DNA from: JAWKWA01 sp041397765
GTDB taxonomy: Bacteria > Pseudomonadota > Alphaproteobacteria > Rhizobiales > Hyphomicrobiaceae
Direction: 5' to 3'
Assembly: GCA_041397765.1 (NCBI GenBank)
Contig: JAWKWA010000021.1
Coordinates: 8,450-72,449, forward strand
DNA length: 64,000 nucleotides
The notes under the pieces are model-generated. The model searched no databases, was not told the DNA's origin, and saw only the letters and a list, made by a program, of their open reading frames with translations. The position numbers and the translations under genes are program-made. How positions within the stretch are numbered: position 1 is the stretch's first letter; each line of letters begins with the position of its first letter. Positions 48,244 to 57,613 of this stretch are shown in pieces.

Positions 48244-49503
48244 TCAGGCCGTGCCGAACTTCAGGAGCTTGATGGCGTCGAAATCCTGGACGCCGCCGCC
48301 GACGCGCTTGGTCGTGTAGAAGAGCACGTAGGGTTTGGCGCTGTAGGGATCACGCAGCACGCGGATGCCGACGCGATCGACGACGAGATAGCCGCGGGCA
48401 AAATCGCCGAAGGCGAGCGCGAAGCTGTCGGCGCCGATGTCGGGCATGTCCTCGGCTTCCGCGATCGGGAAGTTGAGAAGCGTCGGCTGGCCGTCCGGGC
48501 CGCTCGCCGGCTGCCAGAGATAATTGCCGTCGGCGTCCTTCAGCTTGCGGATGGCGGCCTGTGTCGAGCGGTTCATGACGAAATGGCCGTTGGCGCGGTA
48601 GCCGGCCTTCAGGGCGTAGACGAGATCGATGAGACGGTCGCCCGGGGATGTGGCCGCGAAGGCTCCCGAGGCACCCGTCGTCAGGTAGCCGATCTTGTCC
48701 CAGGTCCAGGAGGTGTTGGCGATCTTCTGATAGTCGAGGAAACCGCGCGGCTTGCTGGTGCCGTCGCCGACGACGAAGGCGGCGCCTTCCTGCTCGGCGA
48801 AGGCGTTCCTCACCTCGTCGGCGATCCAGGCGTCGATGTCGACGGCGGTGTCGTCGAGGAGGGCCGAGCTCGCCGCCGGCATGGCATAGAGCTCCATTGC
48901 CGGGAAGGAGAGCTCGGCGAGTGTCGAGGTGGTGGTCTCGGGCCGCGCCGCCGTCTCGCCGACCCAGCCGGTGCCGAAGCCGGTGGTCGAGAACGGCTTC
49001 TTGTAGACCGTGCCCGAAACCTGGCGGACCGTGGCGATGGCGCGGATCGGCGAGATCGCCTTCAGGGCGCTCATGACCGTCGTCTCGGTCTCGGCGGGCA
49101 CCAGATAGCCGCCGTCCTGGCCCGAGCCGGCCGAGAGCGCCTTCGCCTCCAGGCCGGCGAGGGCGGCAACGTCGCCCTTGCGGACATAGGCGTCGAAGGC
49201 GCTGCGGTGGCGGTCGTCGGCGACGCCGTCGAGGGCGAGGCCGCGACCCGGCCGCCGCGCCTTCAACTGCAACTCGTCGAAGAGGCGCTTCTGCTCGTCG
49301 ACCGCCCGGTTGATGCGCTCGAGCTTGTCGAGCGTCACCACATCGGCGCCGACGCGTTTCTCGATCGCCTCGAGACGCTCATCGTTCACTTCCTTGAAGG
49401 CCTCGAAGGCCCGCATGAACTGGTCGAAGGCGAGCGCGACCTCCTCGCCGGTCGCCGCCTTGATCTGGGGTGCGCGCTGATGCCTGGCTCTCATCGGTTC
49501 CAT
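48244..49503 (-). CDS. GTA major capsid protein, HK97 fold (gp5-like)
   Basis: A 419-residue capsid protein. The first 100 residues are a coiled-coil delta domain (EVNDERLEAIEKRVGADVVT) that the prohead protease should remove. The HK97-fold part shows SAGSGQDGGYLVPAETET, GYLTTGASGAF, VMNRSTQAAIRKLKDADG and RGYLVVDRVGIRVLRDPYS. Two adjacent ATGs occur at the start (49503 and 49494). Its first 13 bases overlap the protease gene. The whole frame is intact. Confidence 0.95.
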   Translation of the reverse strand: MEPMRARHQRAPQIKAATGEEVALAFDQFMRAFEAFKEVNDERLEAIEKRVGADVVTLDKLERINRAVDEQKRLFDELQLKARRPGRGLALDGVADDRHRSAFDAYVRKGDVAALAGLEAKALSAGSGQDGGYLVPAETETTVMSALKAISPIRAIATVRQVSGTVYKKPFSTTGFGTGWVGETAARPETTTSTLAELSFPAMELYAMPAASSALLDDTAVDIDAWIADEVRNAFAEQEGAAFVVGDGTSKPRGFLDYQKIANTSWTWDKIGYLTTGASGAFAATSPGDRLIDLVYALKAGYRANGHFVMNRSTQAAIRKLKDADGNYLWQPASGPDGQPTLLNFPIAEAEDMPDIGADSFALAFGDFARGYLVVDRVGIRVLRDPYSAKPYVLFYTTKRVGGGVQDFDAIKLLKFGTA

Positions 49504-50198
49504 TCCTTGGCTGTGGTTTCGAGAAGGACTCGGGCCTCGCCGATCACCTCGACGAGACGCCTGTCCGCACGAGGCCGGCCGCGAGCCTCCCGCGTCGCGG
49601 CGAGCGACCTGAACCCGGAGCCGAGCAGCGTCCGGGCATCGGAGCGCGATAGCCCAGCATCCCGCGTGAGCCAGCGCTCGAGCTGTCGTTGGGTAGGCAG
49701 GACGCCGCGGGCGACGCCCGCCTTGACGTCGCTGATGCGGGCGGCCGGCTGCATCGGGAAGGTGACGACCGAGATCTCCCAGAGATCGATCTCCTCAAGC
49801 CGACGCAGGCCGGTCGTGCGATCGCGCAGGCCGCGCACGATGCGAAAACCGATCGAGAGACCGTCGACAGCGCCGGCCCTGACGAGCGCCAGCACCTCGC
49901 GAGCCCGGGCGATCTCAGGCATCAGGCGGCCGCGCACGAACAGCCCCCGCTCGTCCTCGGCGATGTCGAGCCACACTCCGATCGGCTCAGAGGGGTCGTG
50001 CTGGAAGAGCAGGCGGATGCCGGCCGTGCCACGCCGCGCAAGACTCGCCGCGAAGGCGCCCGGCAGAACGACGTCGCGGGCGAGATCCTCGATGCCAAAG
50101 AGGCTCGCATAGCCCTCGAAGGTGCCCTCGTCGTCGAGCATCTTGAGGTCGAGCGAGGCGCCGTGCACGAGCCCGGCGTCGGGTTGCAGATCCGTCAT
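49491..50198 (-). CDS. GTA prohead protease, HK97 family (gp4-like)
   Basis: A 235-residue serine protease that trims the capsid delta domain. Family features are FEGYASLFGIEDLARDVVLPGAF, LLFQHDPSEPIGVW with the catalytic His, and DGLSIGFRIVRGLRD with the catalytic Ser. Two ATGs are adjacent (50201 and 50198); the second lies five bases after AGGAG, and the first overlaps the portal stop by one base. The C-terminal 70 residues are arginine-rich. Confidence 0.92.
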   Translation of the reverse strand: MTDLQPDAGLVHGASLDLKMLDDEGTFEGYASLFGIEDLARDVVLPGAFAASLARRGTAGIRLLFQHDPSEPIGVWLDIAEDERGLFVRGRLMPEIARAREVLALVRAGAVDGLSIGFRIVRGLRDRTTGLRRLEEIDLWEISVVTFPMQPAARISDVKAGVARGVLPTQRQLERWLTRDAGLSRSDARTLLGSGFRSLAATREARGRPRADRRLVEVIGEARVLLETTAKEWNR

Positions 50199-50200
50199 CA

Positions 50201-51472
50201 TCACTCCTGCTCCTTGTCGCGCCGGCCGGTGGGCTGCGACGCGCCCTGCGGCGTTGGATCGGCGTCGAAGCGCGCTGCCCCGGAGCCGTCCGGCGCATAG
50301 CCGACGGCCATCCGCTTCTCGTCGCGAGTGAGGAACGAGGCGCGCTCGACGCGCTGCCAGAGCGCCTCGCGCTCGGTCGAGAGGGCCTCGATGCGGTCGA
50401 GATCGGGGCGCAGCTCGAGACGTCCGCCGAAGACGGGTCCGAGCCAGCCGGACAGCGCCTTGGCCGTGCGCTCGACGAGCGGCAGCACGCTCTGGCGCCA
50501 GAAGGTGCGGTTGGCCTCCTGGTAGTTCTGGTAGGTGTTGTCGCCAGGGATGCCGAGCAGCATCGGCGGTACGCCGATGGCGAGCGCGATCTCGCGGGCG
50601 GCGATGTGCTTGGCCTCGACGAAGTCCATGTCCTTGGGCGTCAGGCCCATCGCCTTCCAGTCGAGCCCGCCTTCGAGCAGCAGCGGGCGACCGGCATTGC
50701 GCGCGCCCTGGAAGCCGGTCTCGAGCTCGACTTTCAGGCGCTCGTACTGCTCGCCGGTCAGATGGCCGTCGCCGCCGGCATAGACGAGGGCACCGGAGGG
50801 GCGCGCGGCGTTGTCGAGCAGCGCCTTGTTCCAGGCACTCGCGGCATTGTGGATGTCGACGGCGGCCGCGGCTGCCTCGAGTGGCGAGAGGCCGTAATGA
50901 TCCGACAGGGGATGAAAGAGAGCGGCGTGCAGGATCGGCCGGATCGCGCCGGCGCCGGTCGCCTCGTCCTGGCGGAAGCGGTGGGTGCGACCGGCGACCG
51001 TGTAGTCGTAGGCGGCCGGCCAGCCGTCGGGTCCGGGCACCACGGTCATGCGGTCGGGCCGCAGCACGTGCAGCTCGCGCACCGCGCCGGCAAGGGCGAC
51101 CGCCTCCATGTAGGCATTGCCGGAGACGACGAGGAAGCCGAACCAGGCTTCCAGAAGATCCGGCTGGCATTGCAGCGGATTGGGCCTTGCGAGGAGATCG
51201 ATGAGGGGATGGGAGAGGATCTCGTCCTCACCCTCGAACAGCATCAGCGGAACCGAGGCGGCCGCCTCGGCGATCATGCGCACGGCGCGATGGACGACGG
51301 GGTTGCCCATGAACCCGTTTCGGGCGAAGGCGGAGAAATCGCGCGAGCTCCAGACCGGGTTGCCCTGGAGCTGCAGCGCGATCAGCGGCCCCGCTGCCGA
51401 GGCCTTGCCTTCGGGCGCACCCATGCGCTTGCGGCCGGCGTCGCCGGCTCGCCACGACATCCATGACAGCAT
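50201..51472 (-). CDS. GTA portal protein (gp3-like)
   Basis: A 423-residue HK97-type portal protein that forms the DNA channel at the capsid vertex. Diagnostic parts are FARNGFMGNPVVHRAVRMIAEA, LLARPNPLQ, VVSGNAYMEAV and VPPMLLGIPGDNTYQNYQEANRTFW. The last 40 residues are polar and low in complexity. It lies 57 bp after the terminase and abuts the protease gene. Confidence 0.94.
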   Translation of the reverse strand: MLSWMSWRAGDAGRKRMGAPEGKASAAGPLIALQLQGNPVWSSRDFSAFARNGFMGNPVVHRAVRMIAEAAASVPLMLFEGEDEILSHPLIDLLARPNPLQCQPDLLEAWFGFLVVSGNAYMEAVALAGAVRELHVLRPDRMTVVPGPDGWPAAYDYTVAGRTHRFRQDEATGAGAIRPILHAALFHPLSDHYGLSPLEAAAAAVDIHNAASAWNKALLDNAARPSGALVYAGGDGHLTGEQYERLKVELETGFQGARNAGRPLLLEGGLDWKAMGLTPKDMDFVEAKHIAAREIALAIGVPPMLLGIPGDNTYQNYQEANRTFWRQSVLPLVERTAKALSGWLGPVFGGRLELRPDLDRIEALSTEREALWQRVERASFLTRDEKRMAVGYAPDGSGAARFDADPTPQGASQPTGRRDKEQE

Positions 51473-51529
51473 CGGAGTTTCCTGTCGCTTGTTGCCGGAC
51501 CGACCGGGGCGCGTCAGAGCACCAGAGCT

Positions 51530-52882
51530 TCAGACCGGGCGGATCCGGGGCTTTGGGGAGCGGCCGAGCATCAGCTCGGTCAGCGCCCATACGAGGGCAT
51601 CGAGCCGGTCGGGGCTGCGGCCGGCGGTGAGGCCGCCCGGACCGAAGTCGCACATCTGGTCCTCGAGGGCGGCGTGGGTGCCGACATGGCTGACACGCCC
51701 CTCGGCATAGAGGGCGGCGACCGGCTCGGCGCGCAGCCACTTGCCGCGCGTCGCGCGGACCATGGCGATGGGCAGATCCGGATCGACCTGACGGATGATC
51801 GCGGCGACGAGCTCGCCGCCCTGGTTGACCTCGGCCACCAGCCGGTCCGCCTCGTGGCCGTGATAGGCCTCGACCGCCCGGCGCGCCCAGACGAGCGGTG
51901 CATGGCCCTTCAGGCTGCAATCCTCGAGCACATAGGCGCGATCATCGCGCCCGAGCGCGACGACGACGATGCCGCAGGTGTCGGCCGCGGCCCCGCTCGT
52001 CACCGGCGGATCGACGGCGACGACGATGCGGGCGAGAGCCGGCGGCGTCACGACCCGCATGCGCTCGAGGTCGGCGCGTTTCCACAGGGCGTCCTCGCGA
52101 TCCTCGACGATCTCGCCATCGAGCTCCTGGCGGCCGAGCGCGGAGGCCGCGTAACGCAGGCGGACGGCCTCGAGAAAGGATGGGGCGAGATTGGCGGCAT
52201 TGTCGTCGGTGCGGGCGCGGCTGACGAGAGTCGAGGGGTCGGCGAGGAGGCGCCTCAGGAGCGGCATCGGACGAGGCGTCGTCGTCACCACCTGCCGCGG
52301 ATGGGCGCCGAGGCGCAGGGCGAACTGCAACATGTCCCATGTCCTTTCGGCATGACGCCATTTGGCGAGCTCGTCGCACCAGGCGACCGAGAACTGGGGA
52401 CCGCGCAGGCCTTCGGGCTCGTCGGCGGAGTACATCTGGGCAAGGGTTCCGTTCGGCCAGGTGAGCAGGCGCTTGGAGGGCTCGAAGACCGGGCGCTCGT
52501 CATCCGGATGGACGGCGAGCAGGCCCGAAACACCTTCGATCATCACCTGGCGGACGTCGTTCAGGGTTTCGCCGACGAGGGCGATGCGGGTGGCCGGCTC
52601 GCTGGCGAGGGGCTGGCGGCCGAGCGCCTGGGCACGTATCCATTCCGCCCCCGCCCGCGTCTTGCCGGCACCGCGGCCGCCGAGCAGCAGCCAGGTGCGC
52701 CAGGCGGCCGCTTCGCCGCCGGCTTCGGCGGGAAGCTGGTCGTCGCGCGCCCAGACCAGCCAGTCGTGGCAAAGCCGGACCAGCTCGTCGCGGTCGAGCG
52801 CGGCAATCAGCCGATCAAGAGCCGCCCTGCTCGCGGAGCCGAGAAATGCGTCGCGCAAGCTCCGCGCGCCAGCGCTCCGCAT
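51530..52882 (-). CDS. GTA terminase large subunit (gp2-like)
   Basis: A 450-residue DNA-packaging ATPase/nuclease. Walker A is GGRGAGKT (68-75) in TWLLLGGRGAGKTRAGAEWI; the Walker B-like FSVAWCDELAKW and the adenine-motif region are present; nuclease acidic residues occur in VVAVDPPV and in SPDRLDALVWALTELM. GTAs package random host DNA by headful, and this terminase family does so in RcGTA. Its 5' end overlaps the gp1 gene by 68 bp in another frame. Confidence 0.95.
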   Translation of the reverse strand: MRSAGARSLRDAFLGSASRAALDRLIAALDRDELVRLCHDWLVWARDDQLPAEAGGEAAAWRTWLLLGGRGAGKTRAGAEWIRAQALGRQPLASEPATRIALVGETLNDVRQVMIEGVSGLLAVHPDDERPVFEPSKRLLTWPNGTLAQMYSADEPEGLRGPQFSVAWCDELAKWRHAERTWDMLQFALRLGAHPRQVVTTTPRPMPLLRRLLADPSTLVSRARTDDNAANLAPSFLEAVRLRYAASALGRQELDGEIVEDREDALWKRADLERMRVVTPPALARIVVAVDPPVTSGAAADTCGIVVVALGRDDRAYVLEDCSLKGHAPLVWARRAVEAYHGHEADRLVAEVNQGGELVAAIIRQVDPDLPIAMVRATRGKWLRAEPVAALYAEGRVSHVGTHAALEDQMCDFGPGGLTAGRSPDRLDALVWALTELMLGRSPKPRIRPV

Positions 52883-53513
52883 CGTTCACCTCACCGGCCG
52901 CCGGCGTCCCGCTCACACGTCTGATGCCGGCGCCCTCACCCGGCCCCCGGACCTGCTCGCCCGCCTCGAGACGCTCCAGGCTGCGGATCAGGGCACCGAG
53001 CTCGCGGGCCTCGCGCTCGCTGTCGGCGGCGCTGGTCTCGCGTCCGGCCGAAAGTCGCTGCTCGATCATGGTCAACTTCCTGTCGATCGCCCGGTAGAGC
53101 CGGGTCCGCAAGGGGTGGCGGAGCGCGTCCGCACCGTGACGGCCGCCGGTCCGCCCGCGGGCCTTCCCGGCCTGGGGTGCCATGGCCGGGCTGCCGGGAA
53201 GCGGGGTCTCCCCTGGCGCTTCGGCGGATCGGGCGGCATCGTCTTCCCCCGATCGTGCCGGCCCGCCCGCCCGGCGGTCGGCCGCGCCGCCGGACAGCCT
53301 GCCGGCCCCGGCGGCCCTCCCGCGGAGCTGCGGCCCCGCCCGCCGTGTCCAGCCGCCGGCCGCGGCTCGCCGGCCAAGGGTGCGGGGCGAAATGCCGAAG
53401 CGGGCCGCGACGACCGGCAGGGAAAGCTCTCCAGCCTCGTAGAGCCGGCGCATCTCGGCCTCTTCCGGCCTGTCGCGGCCTGCCTCGGTCGCGCTCTTCA
53501 GGGGATCGGCCAT
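52815..53513 (-). CDS. GTA small terminase-like protein (gp1 position) with helix-turn-helix
   Basis: A 232-residue protein, first in the GTA operon. Near the N-terminus MRRLYEAGELSLPVVAARFGISPRTLGRRAAAGG is a clear helix-turn-helix, as in small terminase subunits that recognise DNA. A long Arg/Gly/Ala-rich middle (about 55-125) looks disordered. The C-terminus is helical and coiled-coil-like (TMIEQRLSAGRETSAADSER). ATG 53513 is the best start; the frame is open to 53600. It overlaps the large subunit by 68 bp. I call it gp1-like from position and HTH, not from a close family match. Confidence 0.75.
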   Translation of the reverse strand: MADPLKSATEAGRDRPEEAEMRRLYEAGELSLPVVAARFGISPRTLGRRAAAGGWTRRAGPQLRGRAAGAGRLSGGAADRRAGGPARSGEDDAARSAEAPGETPLPGSPAMAPQAGKARGRTGGRHGADALRHPLRTRLYRAIDRKLTMIEQRLSAGRETSAADSEREARELGALIRSLERLEAGEQVRGPGEGAGIRRVSGTPAAGEVNDAERWRAELARRISRLREQGGS

Positions 53514-53633
53514 CAGGCTCGTCACCTCCGGAGGGACGGTCGACAAGCCAGCCGGGTTGCCGGCGCCGATCAAGCTCGGTCGAATATGGAGGCCGGCCAT
53601 TCATCTGACGGGGCAGGCAAATCACGTGTCTTC

Positions 53634-53823
53634 GCCGTCGTCTTGCGTCGCCGTCGTCTTGCGTCGCCGTCGTCTTGCGTCGCCGTCGTCTTTGCGTCGC
53701 CGTCGTCTTGCGTCGCCGTCGTCTTGCGTCGCCGTCGTCTTGCGTCGCCGTCGTCTTGCGTCGCCAAGTCGTCTTGCGTCGCCGTCGTCTTGCGTCGCCG
53801 TCTTGCGTCGCCGTCGTCTTGCG
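53634..53823. repeat. Tandem array of about twelve 16-bp units
   Basis: Head-to-tail copies of gccgtcgtcttgcgtc. Units 1-3, 5-8 and 10 are exact 16-mers. Unit 4 (53682-53698) has one extra t, unit 9 (53763-53780) starts gccaag and is 18 bp, unit 11 (53797-53809) is 13 bp, and the twelfth (from 53810) is cut after gcg. There are no spacers. Because 16 is not a multiple of three, all frames read through it as low-complexity arginine/threonine or alanine/serine peptide, so it is not coding. It lies 120 bp upstream of gp1 and downstream of the predicted promoter. Confidence 0.95.
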
Positions 53824-53842
53824 CAACTTTCAGGTTATAGCA

Positions 53843-53870
53843 AATATATCAATCACCGCGACGCTGTCAA
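53843..53870 (-). promoter_or_regulatory. Predicted sigma-70 promoter of the GTA operon
   Basis: On the minus strand TTGACA (53870-53865) is followed after 16 bp by TATATT (53848-53843), close to the consensus and much better than anything else in the window. The expected transcript starts near 53835, runs through the 16-bp repeat array and reaches gp1 at 53513, a leader of about 320 nt. It sits in an AT-rich stretch otherwise unlike the surrounding GC-rich DNA. Confidence 0.6.
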
Positions 53871-54060
53871 TCAATTCGACCGTATATGGTAGATGTTTCT
53901 CTCAATATCGGTAGCGATTCGCAATATCCTCAAAAGGCCGACCAGATAGAATACAAATCAAACCAGGCACGGGGGACAAGTGTTGCGGCAATTGCAGCGG
54001 GATCGCCACCGCGGCTGCGGTCATCATCTACCCTTAGACCCGCCGTCGCCGCCTCAGCCC

Positions 54061-54685
54061 TCAGTCCTCCTGCGGCTTGCCGACGATATAGCGCCAGAAA
54101 TTCTCCTCCTTGACGCGCCGCTCGGAGATCACCGCGCCCCGAACCGAGATGCCGGCCTCGTGCACGGTCGCGGGGTCGCCGAAGGAATTGCCACCAGTCA
54201 AGCCCGCCCTCAAGGAGGCGCCTTTCGGGCAGCCGAGGGCGAGCGGACCGACATTGCCGGCGAGAGCGGAACGCAATCATGACCCGCTCGTGGCGGTTGG
54301 CATAGTCCGAGCAGCGGCAGGACCGAATGTCGAGCCGGCAGGCGAGCCGGGTGAAATAGAGCTCTCCCGTTTCCTCGTCCTCCAGCTTGACGAGACAGCA
54401 CTGTACGCAACCGTCGCAGAGGGATTCCCATTCCTCGCGCGTCATGTCGGCGAGGCGTTTGCGCCTCCAAAAGGGTGCAATCTCGTCGGAGCTTGCGTTC
54501 TGCCCGGAATCCGCGTTCTGCTCGGGGGCTGTTTTCGGGTGGGGAGCGCTATCGTGAACGGGCAAGGGATCAACTCGCGGTGGCGGAGCGGACCCTTCAA
54601 GGGCCGCCCGATGGCAACGGACCGGCTCGCAGAGCTTGGCGTCGACACGGATGTCGCGCAAGGACGGGCCGATCGGCAGCGCCAT
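54061..54685 (-). pseudogene. YcgN/UPF0260 family cysteine-cluster protein, frameshifted
   Basis: The N-terminal half reads correctly: [20 protein letters not shown], the metal-binding-like [21 protein letters not shown] and [20 protein letters not shown]. After that the frame is lost at about 54285. The expected H-D-C-V-P-L-S-P-A and N-V-G-P-L-A segments occur in other frames, and the end ([19 protein letters not shown]) is readable in a third frame with a stop at 54061. Adding single C residues at two points restores the conserved sequence, and further one-base losses are needed around 54200-54240. The family has conserved cysteines but no settled function. The N-terminus before APFW is unusually long, so the true start may lie further in. 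Confidence 0.75.
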
Positions 54686-54702
54686 AACATGAGGGCGTCG
54701 GT

Positions 54703-56886
54703 TTGAGCGACTGGATGTTCAGACGCGGCGGAGGCAGCCGGCTCATCAACTGGCTGGCCCTCGATTCGTGGCTCGATTCGAGCCTCTACGACGCCTGGCA
54801 GTCGATCAAGGCGGCCTGGGCGGCGGCGGCGGCCTTCTCGCAGCGCTTCCGGCTCACAGGCCCCCAGAAAGCGATGAGCGAGATCCTGTCGGAGGCGGCC
54901 ACTCTGGGCACCGGCGGCTTCTTCGTGCTGCTCATCCTCGCCCAGTCGTCGTTCGAGGCGGTGCAGCGCGACGACTGGCTGTCTTTCAGGCCGGATCAGC
55001 GTCACCTTCCTCGACGGCGACGGCAACGAGATCGGCAAGCGCGGCATCAACCGCTCCGACGCGGTGCCGCTGGCGGAAATTCCCGACGTCGTGATCAAGG
55101 CGACGCTCGCCACCGAGGATCGCCGATTCTTCGAGCATTACGGCATCGACGTGCTCGGCACGCTGCGCGCGCTCGTCGAGAATCTGAGGGCCAACGAGGT
55201 GGTGCAGGGCGGCTCGTCCATCACGCAGCAGCTCGCCAAGAACCTGTTCCTGTCCTCCGAACGCTCGCTGGAGCGCAAGGTCAAGGAGGCCTTCCTTGCT
55301 CTGTGGCTCGAGCACCACATGACCAAGGAGGAATCCTCAAGCTCTATTTCGACCGGGCCTATGGGCGGTGGCGCGTTCGGCGTCGAGGCCGCCGCCCAGG
55401 TCTATTTCGGCAAGTCGATCCGCGAGGTTTCGCTGGCTGAGGCCGCCATGCCGAATCTTCAAGGCGCCGACCAAATATGCCCCGCACATCAATCTCGCCG
55501 CCGCCCGGGCCGCGCCGACGAGGTGCTGACCAATATGGTGCAGGCCGAATTCATGACCGAGGGCGGGTGCGGCGCCCGGCTCAATCCCGCAACGCCGATC
55601 AGATCCGGCACCGGACCAAACCCGGACTGGTTCCTCGAATTGGGCGTTCGAGGAGGTCAGCCGCATCCTACAAGGCTCGGGCAGATCCGTCGTGTTCGCC
55701 AAGACGACCGTCGATCTGCAGCGGGTCGCCGACGAGACCGTCGAGACGATGCTCGCCCAGGTCGGCCGGGCGCGCAACGTCAATCGTCGCCATGGAGCTC
55801 GACGGCGTGGTGCGCCATCGTCGGCGGGCGCGACTATGGCGAGCACCTTCAACCGCGCCACCCAGGCGCGGCGCCAGGTCGGCTCGACCTTCAAGCCCTA
55901 TGTCTATCTCACCGCCATGGAGAACGGCTTCACACCCTACTCCTCGATGCGCGACACCTCGCCCTTCTGCAAACCGAGAACCATATGTGACGAATTTCAA
56001 CGGCGGCACGAGCGGGCAGGCATGCAGCTCATCGAGGCGCTGGCGCTCGACCAATACGATCGCGGTCAAGCTCGCTCTCGCACGAGGTCGGGATCAGAAG
56101 GTGGTGGAGATGGCCAAGAGGCTCGGCCTCTCGGCGGAGCGACAGCTGCACCATGGCACTCGGCGTGTCGGACGTCTCGCCGCTGGAGCATACCGCCCCG
56201 TCTATGCGGTTTTCGCCAATGGCGGCAAGTCGGTGAGCCCTACGCTCACCGAGATCACCAATACACGCGGCGAGGTGCTCTACTCGCACGACCGGGATGC
56301 ATCGCCGCAGGTGCAGATCGTCAGCGGAAGTATATCGAGGAACTGGTGCTGATGCTGCGGCAGGTGGTGGCCGGCGGCACGGCGCGGGCGGCCGATCTCG
56401 ATTTCACCTATATCGGCGGCAAGACCGGCACGACCTCGTCCTTCAAGGATGCCTGGTTCATGGGCGGCATCTCGGGGAAGTGTCACGGGCATGTGGGTCG
56501 GCAACGACGATTCGACGCCGATGCGCGGCTCGACCGGCGGCGGCGTGGTGGCGCCGGCGTGGCGGACCTTCATGACCTATGCGCTGAAGAAGGTTCCCGC
56601 GACCGAGATCGCCGCCCTGCCCGGCCTGCCGCTCCACCCCGCGCAGATCGCCGAGATCGAACGGCTGAGGGCCAGCCGGCCGGCCGAGGTGGCGGACACG
56701 GAGAAGAAGACGCCGAGCGGCGTGATGCCGGAGGCGAGCCGCAAGGCCTTGCGGGCCCTTGCCGAGGATCTGAGGTCGGCGGCCGGCATCGTGCCGGAGA
56801 AGACGGGCTCGCTGGAGGATGGCGGCATCGCCAAGCGGATCGGTGCCGCGCGAAGGGTCAGCTCGACGGGTGGAGCGCCGCTTTGA
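54703..56886 (+). pseudogene. Class A penicillin-binding protein (PBP1A-like), multiply frameshifted
   Basis: Pieces of one bifunctional peptidoglycan synthase follow in the right order but in changing frames. They are a membrane anchor (TLGTGGFFVLLILAQSSFEA), a glycosyltransferase domain (TEDRRFFEHYGIDVLGTLRA with its catalytic Glu, GGSSITQQLAKNLFL, MGGGAFGVEAAAQVYFGKS), and a transpeptidase domain with SxxK in GSTFKPYVYLTAMENGF and the KTG box in YIGGKTGTTSSFKDAWF. The C-terminal frame runs to 56886. I count at least ten frame changes, each explicable by loss of one or two bases. The likely start is TTG 54703, with GAGGG seven bases upstream. As it stands no active enzyme can be made; if the shifts are assembly errors, the gene is intact. 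Confidence 0.85.
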
Positions 56887-56952
56887 CGATGTCGCCGATC
56901 ACCAGGGGAGCCCCGCCATGGCCTGACCCTGCCGGCACTGCCGCGCAGCCCG

Positions 56953-57613
56953 GTGCGGCTTTCGCGGGTGCTCGACGGGCTTGCCCTCCGGCGGGGGTGG
57001 CGCATCCTCAGCCGCCTCGCGCGGTTCCTCGCCCACGCCGCCCTGTTTCTCGTGATCGCCCTCGGCACCGGGCTTAGCTCGGCCTGGTATGCGGTCGACT
57101 TTCAGCACGCCGCTCACCGTCGACAGCTCCGGTCGGTGGCAGGCTGGCAGGACGGGCGTGCGGATGCCGATCCCTATACGCGCGCCCATGCCGTCCGCTC
57201 CGGCGGTCTGGCGCTCAGGGCGACACTGACGCGGGTCTACGAGGCGCGCCGCGACAGCGATGGCGGCATGCTCTATGGCGATTGCGAGTACGACATCAGC
57301 GGCGCCGGGCCGGAAGGCGGCCTGGTGGAACATCGCCGCCTACGATCTCCAGCGGCCAGCTGCTGCCTTCAATCTCGCCGAGCGCCACTCGGTGACGAGG
57401 CAGCACCGTTGCGCAGGCCGAGCAGGCGCTCGCATCCGTCTCGCCGAGACGGCTCGGCCCGGCAACTGGCTTCCGGTCAGCGGACAGGAGGCGATCGTGC
57501 TCGTCATGCACGCCATGCTGCCGGCAACGACCGGCAGCAGCGATCTGCCGACGATCGGCGGCAATGGCGGGGGCGAGGACCTGCCGGAGATCAGGAGGCT
57601 GCAATGCCGCTGA
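56953..57613 (+). pseudogene. DUF1214 domain protein, frameshifted
   Basis: A membrane helix (FLAHAALFLVIALGTGLSSAWYAVDF) is followed by the DUF1214 pattern: RADADPYTRAHAVRSGGLAL, YEARRDSDGGMLYGDCEYDISG, then in another frame AAWWNIAAYDL and PGNWLPVSGQEAIVLVMHAM. At least two frame changes (about 57110 and 57320) split it. DUF1214 proteins often pair with DUF1254 proteins, as here; their function is not established. The GTG start at 56953 is tentative. Confidence 0.7.

Larger units (their letters stand above)
53514..54060. other. Intergenic control region upstream of the GTA cluster
   Basis: A 547-bp non-coding region between gp1 and the YcgN-like gene. From gp1 outward it contains about 120 bp of ordinary GC-rich DNA, the 16-bp repeat array, and then an AT-rich stretch of about 150 bp (53825-53975) with the predicted promoter. 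A short inverted repeat (atcg-gtag-cgat, about 53907-53918) lies further upstream. No TTAA-N7-TTAA CtrA site is visible. Open frames here are repeats or shadows. Confidence 0.6.

Noticed and set aside
37653..53513. Active temperate prophage
   Set aside because: There is no integrase, repressor, replication or attachment-site sequence; the order and small tape measure match a GTA.
53634..53823. CRISPR array
   Set aside because: The repeats are directly adjacent with no unique spacers, are only 16 bp, and no cas gene is present.
53634..53823. Plasmid-type iteron replication origin
   Set aside because: No replication initiator gene or DnaA-box cluster is nearby, and the flanking genes are a chromosomal GTA cluster and envelope genes.
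52936..53826. Arg/Thr repeat protein of 296 residues on the minus strand
   Set aside because: It is the repeat array read through, followed by the antiparallel-frame shadow of gp1; there is no ribosome binding site and its composition is not protein-like.
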